Source: a virus. From it: DNA of 53,315 nt. Positions within the stretch are counted from its first letter, which is position 1. Each line of letters begins with the position of its first letter. The notes below the pieces were generated by a model that saw only the letters and a list, made by a program, of their open reading frames with translations, was not told the origin of the DNA and did not search any database. The stretch is taken from the IMG/VR virus record IMGVR_UViG_3300032087_005336, positions 1 to 53,315 of that record, one strand, 5' to 3'. The position numbers and the translations under genes are program-made. Shown in pieces: positions 1 through 8,400 of the stretch.

Positions 1-519
1 CCAATTGTCTCTAGTGACTCTGGTTTCTGTAACAATACCTGTTGTATTACTACGAATTACATAAGAATAAGTTCCACCATCATCCTCAAAGTAAACACCA
101 TTATTTTCATCAAATAATCCAAACCTTCTACGAATACCGACCTGTGGAGTATCAAGACGAATTGCAAAGGCAAGAGTAGCAGATCTGCCAGGAATGTATC
201 TCATTACATTCCTGGTTTGTCGAATTACTTTACTTCCAGCTGCAGAACCAACCTGCATTATTACATTACTGGAATTTGCATTATAAGTAGCAGTTGCACC
301 GACTCCTACTACTTGCTCATCCCAGACATCAGTTTCCTTGCCATATTGGAAAGTGTTGAAGAACACTGTCTGATATGGAGCAACCTTTAATCTGTTATTA
401 TTAGAAAACTGAGGTCTCCAATCTGTTTGGTTCCCCCAATGATCTGCAATATTATATACCTCAAATAGGGATCTTTCTTGGTTTAGAAAGTCCTGAGTTT
501 GTTTATTCCACTGAGCCAT
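1..519 (-). CDS. Virion structural protein, N-terminal part (cut by window edge)
   Basis: The reading frame opens at an ATG (517-519) and stays open for 173 codons to the left edge, so the C-terminus is missing. The protein begins MAQWNKQTQDFLNQ and has no signal peptide or membrane segment. It includes the stretch RYIPGRSATLAFAIRLD and then GIRRRFGLFDENNGVYFE, a beta-rich pattern I associate with a conserved structural protein of T4-like marine phages, possibly a carbohydrate-binding or tail-surface protein. It starts 2 bases after the stop of the preceding gene, which places it at the end of the late virion operon. The family assignment is from memory; the exact role is unknown. Confidence 0.7.
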   Translation of the reverse strand, partial: MAQWNKQTQDFLNQERSLFEVYNIADHWGNQTDWRPQFSNNNRLKVAPYQTVFFNTFQYGKETDVWDEQVVGVGATATYNANSSNVIMQVGSAAGSKVIRQTRNVMRYIPGRSATLAFAIRLDTPQVGIRRRFGLFDENNGVYFEDDGGTYSYVIRSNTTGIVTETRVTRDNW

Positions 520-521
520 AA

Positions 522-842
522 TCAGTCAATCCACTCTAGTTTTGAAGGATGATATCTCCTTGCGTTTTTAATGTTGAAATTCTTTTCTTCTGCTGGATAA
601 ATGTTTTGAACCATTGCTCCAGGATAATCTTTCTGCAGTTGTTCTCCAAGTTCTTGTTTGGTTGGAATACCATTCTTGGACACCATCTCAAGACGATAGA
701 TGCTACCCATCCAAGTAACATCTGCAACATAATTCTCACCAACCTGTTGTGGTTCTTCAGGTTGAGAGTTCATGTATAAGTTTCCGTTGAAATCTCCAGA
801 GATATTGATTGACTCTGAAATGAATTGTTTATAGGATTTCAT
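522..842 (-). CDS. Small protein sharing a domain with the cysteine-rich mosaic protein
   Basis: A 106-residue protein starting MKSYKQFISES. I chose this ATG because it overlaps the stop of the upstream nuclease gene as TGATG, the coupling used throughout the window; an in-frame ATG 12 bases upstream is possible. Residues about 37-86 (YVADVTWMGSIYRLEMV ... YPGAMVQNIYP) match the pattern of a segment in the protein at 1299-2882 (YVMSTWRGKNYSLKIFF ... VYPGAKVRWMEVV), so the two carry the same small alpha/beta domain. MKSYKQFISE-type N-termini recur in T4-like cyanophage proteins. Function is unknown; the position within the late virion module suggests a virion or assembly role. Confidence 0.75.
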   Translation of the reverse strand: MKSYKQFISESINISGDFNGNLYMNSQPEEPQQVGENYVADVTWMGSIYRLEMVSKNGIPTKQELGEQLQKDYPGAMVQNIYPAEEKNFNIKNARRYHPSKLEWID

Positions 843-1264
843 CAGCAGTTCCACTTTGTAAGATACTGGTATAGTTTATAGGCATATTCACTACTATCAT
901 TCATATTTCCTAGAGCAAGATTACATTTAGAACATAGTAGTTGCCTAACTTCTCCAGTAGAATGATTGTGATCTACTACTGGCCTCTCATTATATTTATC
1001 AGAACCATCAACTAAAGATAAATTACAAATAGCACATTTAGATAATTGCTCTGCTAAAAGACTATCGTATTTTTCAATAGTAATATTGTATTTGGCAGGA
1101 AGATTATATTTCCTAATATGCTTTTTAGAGCATTCTCTACAAGCATAGTGAAGACCACTTTTCTGCTTTTTGTTTTTATTGTAAGAAGTGGGAGGTTTCC
1201 ATTCCTTACAAGTAGCACATTGCCATTCACCTTTTTGATTGGGTTTCTTAATCGCAGCAGGCAT
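842..1264 (-). CDS. Endonuclease VII-family (HNH-like) free-standing homing endonuclease
   Basis: A 140-residue protein with two zinc-binding parts. The N-terminal ribbon has C16-x2-C19 and C42-x2-C45. The C-terminal half is an endonuclease VII-type beta-beta-alpha-metal nuclease, with C77-x2-C80 and C111-x2-C114 as zinc ligands, the catalytic motif D98-H99-N100-H101, and a conserved N115 after the last cysteine. T4 gp49 resolves Holliday junctions with this fold; short versions beside structural genes in phages are generally homing endonucleases, which I infer here. The gene has its own late promoter 22 bases upstream and sits between two genes that share a domain. Its C-terminal WNC-stop duplicates the WNC end of the upstream gene, which looks like an insertion footprint. 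Confidence 0.88.
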   Translation of the reverse strand: MPAAIKKPNQKGEWQCATCKEWKPPTSYNKNKKQKSGLHYACRECSKKHIRKYNLPAKYNITIEKYDSLLAEQLSKCAICNLSLVDGSDKYNERPVVDHNHSTGEVRQLLCSKCNLALGNMNDSSEYAYKLYQYLTKWNC

Positions 1265-1286
1265 TTATTAGCAATTCAACTGCAAT

Positions 1287-1294
1287 TATTTATA
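1287..1294 (-). promoter_or_regulatory. T4-type late promoter (TATAAATA) of the endonuclease VII gene
   Basis: An exact NATAAATA match on the minus strand, 22 bases before the ATG at 1264. This spacing to the start codon recurs at the other late promoters in the window. It lies in the 34-base gap between the mosaic gene and the nuclease gene. Confidence 0.75.
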
Positions 1295-1298
1295 AAAC

Positions 1299-2882
1299 CT
1301 AACAATTCCAGGCCCTCAAACTTTTATTGATTCTGCTATCGGGATCGTTAGCAGTCTTGGCAGAAGTGAGTTTTTTCTTCATACCTTTCATCCTTGCACA
1401 GAATGATGCTCTTCTCTTATTACCAACCTTTTTAGAAGGTGCTTTTAGATCAGAACCTGGGTTTTCTCTTTCGTAGGACTTACGTCCTTTTTCGTTAAGA
1501 CCACCAGATTCAGACTTACCTGCTTTCTTAGTCCAAGCAGCACCCTCAGTAACCTGCAGGAATTGCTCACCTGGTTTTAGTTGAACCACTTCCATCCAAC
1601 GAACCTTAGCACCTGGATAAACCTTTTCAATTTCTGCTTGAACTTCAGATCTTGTAGGTCTCTTTGCTTGTGGGAAGAAAATCTTGAGACTATAGTTCTT
1701 ACCTCTCCAAGTTGACATTACATACATGAGATTGCCAGTCTTTGCTTGAATCCTTGTTGCCTCACTGATCTCATTACCCTCACACTCGCAAGGATCACAT
1801 CCACAATAAGGACAAACTTCACCATCTTCATCTGGATCTACAGATTCAAAAGTAGTCTTCAGACTTGATGGTAGAGAGAATGTATCCCAATATCTAGGAC
1901 CATATCTACACTCTTCTCTAGTCTCATCCTTTTCGCACTTTGGACAATATCTGACTTGTGCAGTTTCTTCACTTACAGATTTCCATCCACCACCTGCTTT
2001 CTTATATTCTTTTGCAGCCCATCCATTAGCATAAGCAGAAGGATATACATCAAACTTTGCTTTTGCCTTTGACTTCATCTTAGACCAGAGTGAAGGATTA
2101 GTAGGAACATTCTTTTCATTAAGAACTTCTGCCTCCATCTCAAGTAGGATTTTATCTACCAACTTAAGATCTTCACCAAACATCTTAGGACCTTTGGTCT
2201 TCTTCTCTGCTGCTGCTCTTTCACCCTCAGTAGAACCCTTTTGTGCAAGAGTTCTGATCTTAGCAGCACGTTGTTGCTCTCTATGCTTCTTAGGATCAAT
2301 TGCTGCTGGCATTGCAGATTCGGGAACACAATTGGGAACTTCCTTCCCGTTCTTAATCTTAGTTCCTTTTGCCACTTTACCTGGCCAGCATTTAGCAGCA
2401 CCAACGTTTTTACGTGCTTGCTTTAGACCTTCATCAATGTTATTAGAAACCATTTTGGGTTTTCCTCCTTTACCTGGACGATCTGCTACAGGATCTTTTT
2501 TTCTCTTTCTTTTTACAGCAGCAGCAATTTCATCTTTAGTCATCTTTGCTGCCTTTTCTTTTGAAAGGCACTTTGGTTTTGGTTCACCTGGTTCACGGGC
2601 ACATTTACCTTCACGTTCACCTTTGGTATTATAACGATCCCATCCACCACCACCGACTCCACCTTTTTTGCCAGTGCCAAACCACTTACGAAGATCTTCA
2701 GTTACCGCACCACCACTCTCACCATTACCTTCGGAGGACTCACCATTTTCATTATTTTTCTTAGTCTCCTCATCATCTTTTTCAATCATTCCACCACGAC
2801 CTACATGCCAACCTACAGGAATTTTTTTACATTTCTTGTCGGTATAGCACCAGTAATATCCTAGTTTGCAGGTCTTTGCCAT
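1299..2882 (-). CDS. Cysteine-rich mosaic protein of several small domains (DUF5872/DUF6321-like pieces)
   Basis: A 527-residue, lysine- and glycine-rich protein without membrane segments. In order it has an N-terminal piece with four cysteines (CKLGYYWCYTDKKCKK), an acidic linker, a glycine-rich module starting RKWFGTGKKGGVGGGGWDR, a lysine-rich module with WPG and CVPESA, a module SLWSKMKSKAKAKF ... GWAAKEYKKAGGGW, a zinc-ribbon-like segment (CPKC, later CPYCGCDPCEC), the domain shared with the protein at 522-842, and a C-terminal module (GGLNEKGRKSYERENPG ... WNC) that I recall as DUF6321-like. The separate pieces occur in other cyanophage proteins; their function is not known. Metal binding is inferred from the paired cysteines. 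A CTAAATA box lies just upstream. Confidence 0.78.
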   Translation of the reverse strand: MAKTCKLGYYWCYTDKKCKKIPVGWHVGRGGMIEKDDEETKKNNENGESSEGNGESGGAVTEDLRKWFGTGKKGGVGGGGWDRYNTKGEREGKCAREPGEPKPKCLSKEKAAKMTKDEIAAAVKRKRKKDPVADRPGKGGKPKMVSNNIDEGLKQARKNVGAAKCWPGKVAKGTKIKNGKEVPNCVPESAMPAAIDPKKHREQQRAAKIRTLAQKGSTEGERAAAEKKTKGPKMFGEDLKLVDKILLEMEAEVLNEKNVPTNPSLWSKMKSKAKAKFDVYPSAYANGWAAKEYKKAGGGWKSVSEETAQVRYCPKCEKDETREECRYGPRYWDTFSLPSSLKTTFESVDPDEDGEVCPYCGCDPCECEGNEISEATRIQAKTGNLMYVMSTWRGKNYSLKIFFPQAKRPTRSEVQAEIEKVYPGAKVRWMEVVQLKPGEQFLQVTEGAAWTKKAGKSESGGLNEKGRKSYERENPGSDLKAPSKKVGNKRRASFCARMKGMKKKLTSAKTANDPDSRINKSLRAWNC

Positions 2883-2904
2883 GACAATTATGGATTAATA
2901 AAAT

Positions 2905-2912
2905 TATTTAGC
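2905..2912 (-). promoter_or_regulatory. Variant late promoter (GCTAAATA) before the mosaic protein gene
   Basis: It differs from NATAAATA by one base. It lies 22 bases before the ATG at 2882, the same spacing as exact late promoters, and contains the TAA stop of the upstream fibre gene. The following bases (CTAAATAATTTTA in all) are identical to those before gp13 at about 13673-13685, which argues against pure chance. Confidence 0.45.
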
Positions 2913-5046
2913 CCAGTTGTCTCTTAAGTTCATCGATCTGTCTTTGCTGATCTTTCACTGCTTCAATGAGAAGTGCGACAATATTTTGATAAGCAACTGA
3001 CTTAACACCTTGTGCATCTTCATACACAACTTGAGGAATGACTTGCTCAACCTCTTGTGCAATTAGACCTAAACAATGATCACCAGTATTCTTATGATCA
3101 TACTCTACACCACGAAGACTTTTTACTTTATGAAGTGCATCAGTGATAGTTTCAATATTCTTCTTAAGTCTTTCGTCAGAGTTTGCAGTAACTGTTCCTG
3201 CACAAGTTAGATTAGTTCCGTTAAATTGTAAGTTAGCAGAAGTAGTTGCAGTATTGGTATTATCTTTATAGAGAACTTGGTTTGCACTACCAATCTCATC
3301 AATATCTCTACCACCTTCAACAGTAATAGTACCAATACCAGTGCCAATATCAACTGTTACAACACCCATACCAGGACCTCTAAAGTCCAAAGTGGTTGCA
3401 CCACTACCAACATAACCACCTTCAGTTGCAAGACCAACACCAGTAATAATGTTACTTAATTTTGATCCATCACCAATAAATTCATTAGCAGTAACAATTC
3501 CGAGGAAATTGGCATTAGTCATTGATAGAATGTCACCATTACTATCAATATCAGTACCTTTAATTACATTACAAGTAAGAATACCATTTCCATTATCTAA
3601 TGGCATGTTAATGTTTGCAACATTAAGATAAGATGCTGCACTCATAATGCCAGAAACATTATTAATATGGAATGCTAATGGATCAAGTCTTACAACACCA
3701 TGATCATCATATGATGCATATTGATGCTTATCACTTGTGATTCCAGTTACTCTACCATAACCATCAGTTTGAACTGTGGTTACAAAATACTTTTCAGTTG
3801 TAGAATCTGTAAAGGTATTTGAAGTAGATACTACAGCAAGATCAATATCATCCGCATTGACACGAATACGATCAGAACTTGCAGTACCAACATTAACAAC
3901 AGAACCAACTTTGTATAGACCATCACCCGCTTCTACCTGACCAGCAGCAGAGAACTGAGTAAATGCAATTGTAGAGAAACCGATATAACCAGATCCATCT
4001 GGTGGAAATTTTGGATTAATCTCAATAAGCACGAAACCGTTTGCTTGGTTCACTTCACCATTCGTAACGAATGTAAACGCACCCGCAACGATCTCATCTG
4101 GTTGGTCGAAGTCTTGTACTCTTTCTAGAATCCATGGAGCAGAAACACTTCCAGTGTCTTTAACAACATAGAATCCATTTTCATACTCTATAGTCTGATC
4201 CTTAATTAGAACACGATCATCAATTACTGGATTAAATCCATCAATTGTAAGTACTCCATTAGAATTGGCATGTAGAGATGCGCCAATACCTAGTTCACTG
4301 TTACCAATACCTGCTGTTGGACCATTAACATAAGTTGAAGGAATATTTACTGTTGATGCTACAGAAACTGCCTCTTGAATAACAAGTGCTGCAGTTGCGA
4401 AGAGGTCAACATATTCTTTACTGGCAAGTTCATTTGCCTGAGTAGGTGATTTATCTGTAACAAATACTTTTTCTACATTTAATTCACTACTGATACCAAC
4501 ATTACCTGTTACATATAATGTTTCAGATCCAAAAACAGTATCACCAATTGCAACTTTCTTTAGAGTACCGTTATATACTAATCCTTCGGCACCACCAAAT
4601 TGACCATTATCATTAAACTGTACATAAGTATTTTCTCCTGCAGGATCAAATGGATCAACTGTAATTGTTGCAATACCCAGAAAAGCATCTGCAGTAACAC
4701 TATCACCAATAAAGTTTAATGTCTGAACACTACCAGCAGTACCTACTGTTACACCTTCTTCTTGAACGGTAATGCCACCAAAAGTAATTTCTGGTGTCCC
4801 CCAAACGACAGAAGAACCAGTAGAAATTAGAGTTAAACCCTGCTCTCCAGGTTGATTTTTATAATCATATAGTGCATTATGTAACTGCATATCACCATTA
4901 ACGGTAAGTTGATATGCAGCCTGAGTTGTTCCGAAACCAACTCGTCCTTCAGTTACTTCAAGGACTGTTCTAGATCCTGAAAAATTGGAAATACCAATTT
5001 TTAATTCAGATTCTCTACCAGATTGAAATGTTCTTCTTGATGGCAT
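2908..5046 (-). CDS. Tail fibre protein with C-terminal self-cleaving chaperone (peptidase S74)
   Basis: A 712-residue protein. The N-terminal part opens MPSRRTFQSGRESELKIGIS and continues into repeat-rich beta sequence (GFGTTQAAYQLTVNGDM and similar), typical of trimeric fibre shafts. The last about 90 residues are an intramolecular chaperone domain: NSDERLKKNI places the probable catalytic serine at S623 and the lysine at K628, followed by GLIAQEVEQVIPQVV and a C-terminal helix (DQQRQIDELKRQL) that would form a trimeric coiled coil. In this family the chaperone trimerises the fibre and is then cleaved off just before the serine. It should be a host-recognition fibre, in the late module next to other fibre genes. 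Confidence 0.9.
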   Translation of the reverse strand: MPSRRTFQSGRESELKIGISNFSGSRTVLEVTEGRVGFGTTQAAYQLTVNGDMQLHNALYDYKNQPGEQGLTLISTGSSVVWGTPEITFGGITVQEEGVTVGTAGSVQTLNFIGDSVTADAFLGIATITVDPFDPAGENTYVQFNDNGQFGGAEGLVYNGTLKKVAIGDTVFGSETLYVTGNVGISSELNVEKVFVTDKSPTQANELASKEYVDLFATAALVIQEAVSVASTVNIPSTYVNGPTAGIGNSELGIGASLHANSNGVLTIDGFNPVIDDRVLIKDQTIEYENGFYVVKDTGSVSAPWILERVQDFDQPDEIVAGAFTFVTNGEVNQANGFVLIEINPKFPPDGSGYIGFSTIAFTQFSAAGQVEAGDGLYKVGSVVNVGTASSDRIRVNADDIDLAVVSTSNTFTDSTTEKYFVTTVQTDGYGRVTGITSDKHQYASYDDHGVVRLDPLAFHINNVSGIMSAASYLNVANINMPLDNGNGILTCNVIKGTDIDSNGDILSMTNANFLGIVTANEFIGDGSKLSNIITGVGLATEGGYVGSGATTLDFRGPGMGVVTVDIGTGIGTITVEGGRDIDEIGSANQVLYKDNTNTATTSANLQFNGTNLTCAGTVTANSDERLKKNIETITDALHKVKSLRGVEYDHKNTGDHCLGLIAQEVEQVIPQVVYEDAQGVKSVAYQNIVALLIEAVKDQQRQIDELKRQLG

Positions 5047-5067
5047 GATACTTTTACCTTTATCTTA

Positions 5068-5406
5068 TTAGAAGTTGGAAGTTTCAAGAACTGATGCAAC
5101 GAGTTTCAATACCCCATTTGCACTTCCATTAATAGCAATTTTGTCACCTGTTTGTAATACAAGTTTTCCTGGTAATAGGTCAATACTGTCTTTAGCAACA
5201 ATCGGAGAATCCAATTGAAGTGCTGTGTCAGTACTGTCTCTTCTATGATAGAAACTTAAAGTTTGTGTAACACTATCTACATTTGTTACACTAATTAGTA
5301 GGAAAACTGATGTATAACCAGTTGGAGCAGTGTAGATTACTGTAGGTGCTCCTGTGGTAACTGAATGAGTTACCGTCCTAAAATTATTAACTGCAACTGC
5401 TGCCAT
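5068..5406 (-). CDS. Small beta-rich virion protein
   Basis: A 112-residue protein (MAAVAVNNFRTVTHSV) with alternating hydrophobic strands (TVIYTAPTGYTSVFLLISVTN) and a segment LLPGKLVLQTGDKIAI that looks like a jelly-roll or fibre-accessory domain. It has no signal peptide or cysteines. A strong Shine-Dalgarno sequence (GGAGG) precedes the ATG, and only 3 bases separate it from the stop of the 1481-residue gene, so the two are co-transcribed. I infer a structural role from position and composition; I cannot name the family. Confidence 0.65.
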   Translation of the reverse strand: MAAVAVNNFRTVTHSVTTGAPTVIYTAPTGYTSVFLLISVTNVDSVTQTLSFYHRRDSTDTALQLDSPIVAKDSIDLLPGKLVLQTGDKIAINGSANGVLKLVASVLETSNF

Positions 5407-5409
5407 GAT

Positions 5410-8400
5410 TTAACCTCCGAGTGCTAGAATAAATGGTGTGACGCTGTTGAACAATGATTTAATATATACACGACCTGAAATCGTTCCAGTTGCCTGGTCA
5501 ATTTGAATACCATCACCAATTCTGAAGTTACCTGCCTGGTCCGTACTTGTATAAACTACGAGACCACCATCTTCTTGAACAACTTCATTATCTTGAATGA
5601 TGATACCTCCAACTGAAGGTCTTGCGGTGAGGATTGTATTACCTGCACCAACATATTCAAATGAGTGGGATGAAGTAATCTGCAAACTCTGACGAGTAAT
5701 GTAAGCAACTTCACCACCTGCTAAATCATTATTTAGTCCCTGACTCATTGTGATAGTTGAAATTCCATTATGTGGAAGTGTTGCAGAAGCCACTTTGAAA
5801 TAAAGTGGTTGCATTCTTACAACTTCCGCAGTTGCTTGTGTTCCACCCTCATTAGGTGGTCCAATAGTAATTGCTGGGAAGGCATTAAATTGATATTGAG
5901 TTCCAGAGTTAGCAACTAGGAAGTCGGTAACTACACCATCTTCAATAATAGGAATACCCTGTGCAGTAATTCCATCTGGACCTGTTGGATCAGTAAATGT
6001 AACTGATGGAACAGCACCTTCATAACCAGATCCCCCATTTGTAACTTTAACTTTTTCTACAGAGTAGTAAAGTTCATCAAAGAATAATGTTTGACCATCA
6101 TAAGGTCTTTGAGTTCCAACACCAGTTAGAGTAACTTTTCTATCACCAATATCATAAACACCCTGTTCAATTGTTCTTCCAGGATCACCTGGTTTTACAA
6201 CTTCAGCAGTTTGTCTGTAGTTGGAACTGGAGTTTTCATCACCAACACCCTTAGAAACTAGACCAAACTCACCAAAGGAGGAGTTGGAGTTTGTAAGGTC
6301 ACACTGACCACCTGTAAGGGTTACAATTGCTTCGTTACAGCAAATAGTAAAGATAGACACCAACTGAGCATATGCACCGTTTGTAATCGATACACCGATA
6401 CCACCCTGGTTATATTGAGTGAATGAGTCAACACTCATTGAACCCTGAACACCCAGTTCATCCTTATCACCAGGATCAGCATCAAAACCATCGATTCTCA
6501 TACCGATGCTATTTTCAATAAAGTTGGTACAGTTTCTTACATATGGACCCTTAAGAACAGGACCATCCGTACCAGGAGAGAATGATGGATCATTTTCAAA
6601 GTTAGAACCTGCTCCACCATTTCCTGGGAATCTTGTAGAAATACCAGCACCACCGTAGTTGATAGCAGAGGTTGCTGCAGAAACAAATGTATGGACATAA
6701 CCTGCACCAAAAGCAGGAATTGAACCAGCATTTATTGTAAATGTATTTGTAGTTGTTGCAGAAATACCTACAAACTTATCATAAATTGGGCTAGTTTTAT
6801 CTGGATAACCAATTGTAGTGATGTTTCCGTCAGAATTACAAGTAAAGTTAATAGAATTTGGAGCAAGTTTTACCTTATCAGTAGTTGTTAAACCATGATC
6901 TGCTACAGTTACTGTTAGAGCACCACCAACTGGGTCATAAGTTGCATTTGTTGGAGTTAAATATAGAGGATCTTGAAGTGCTCTGAAACCATCTTCAATG
7001 ATGGCAGTACAAATACCAACTGCAGTATTCATTGCAGCAATAACATTCTTGCAATTGCCAACAGTATTATTATTGCCTGTATCAGAATCAATCTGAATGC
7101 TTACGTCCCTAATCTGGCCAATATCTGGTCTGAAGGTCCTTGTCTTTTGAATAGTGCCACCACTTTCATAAACATGGAGGAATGTTGATATGCCAACATT
7201 AATTTTAACTTGAGTGTCAGATACATAATCCTGAACTTCAAAACAATCACCAAATACTCCACCATTAGGGAAGATTGTTGTAGTGACACCAATTCTTACT
7301 TCACCACCAGAAGCATAAGTATGCTCAATTGTAGAAATACCTACATTAGTGTAGATGACTGTTCCTGCGGTTCCTACATAAGCATCAAAGACATAATCAT
7401 TGCTTTGAACGTCTGGGAATACTGTAGTTGTAACACCTGCTTGTACAGTACCACCAGTATCATATGTGTGTGCAATTGTTGAAGGTCCAACATTGACTTG
7501 GAATTCTGTTGCACTATTTACTGCAAGGACTGTAAATACATCATATCCATATCCATCAATATTATTCTGACTTGAACCATCTGGGAAAATAGTTGTCGTA
7601 ACACCAGCATGTTCTGCAGCACAAGTAAACGCAATATTTTTAAGTTGTACTGGTTCCCCCGCAAAAACACCAGATGCTGATGAAGTCGTAACAGTAATAA
7701 TGCCTACGTTCTCATCATAGACTACGTTACTAACGTTTACTACTGGTCCAAGACCAGAATCACCACAACTAAATGTGAGGTTGCGTAGCTCAAACTCATC
7801 TCCAGAACTCAGTCCATGATCATTATCTAGAATGACAGTGCTGAATCCAGACTGTCTATCATACTGGAAGTCGTAAACACCAATGCTATTATTGTGAGTA
7901 GCACAACTAAATGCAAGACCAGAAAGTTTAACGGTATCTTTTGCTGTTAAACCATGTCCAACGTTAGTAGTAACAGTAAGAATACCTGCTGTTGGAGAAT
8001 AATTTGCTCCACTAATACTAAATGCGGTTCCAATGGTATAAGAACCATCTCTTACGTTATTGACAATTCTTCTTGCAATATCCTTAGAATATTCTAACGC
8101 AACTACAGACTGTTCATATTCATCTGGATCAACAAGAATATCAGTTAGTTTGTTTCCATTAGCATCATAATAAGACTTAGCAGCACCAACAACTTTAGTG
8201 TTACCACCACGGGTAATGTCATAACATACAGATTTCCAAATTTTTGCAACGTCACGACGACACTTATTCATATCAAGTCTCATACCAGTTGTAATTCCTG
8301 GAAGACTATCAGTATTACCTGCACCAATTGCACTAGTTACAATTCCAACCAATTCGGTAATATCATTATTGACGTTGAGGCAAATTCCATTTCCTACAAC

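Noticed and set aside
6973-7482. Plus-strand frames of 70-90 residues opposite the 1481-residue gene
   Set aside because: They are antisense shadows with unusual composition and no ribosome sites.
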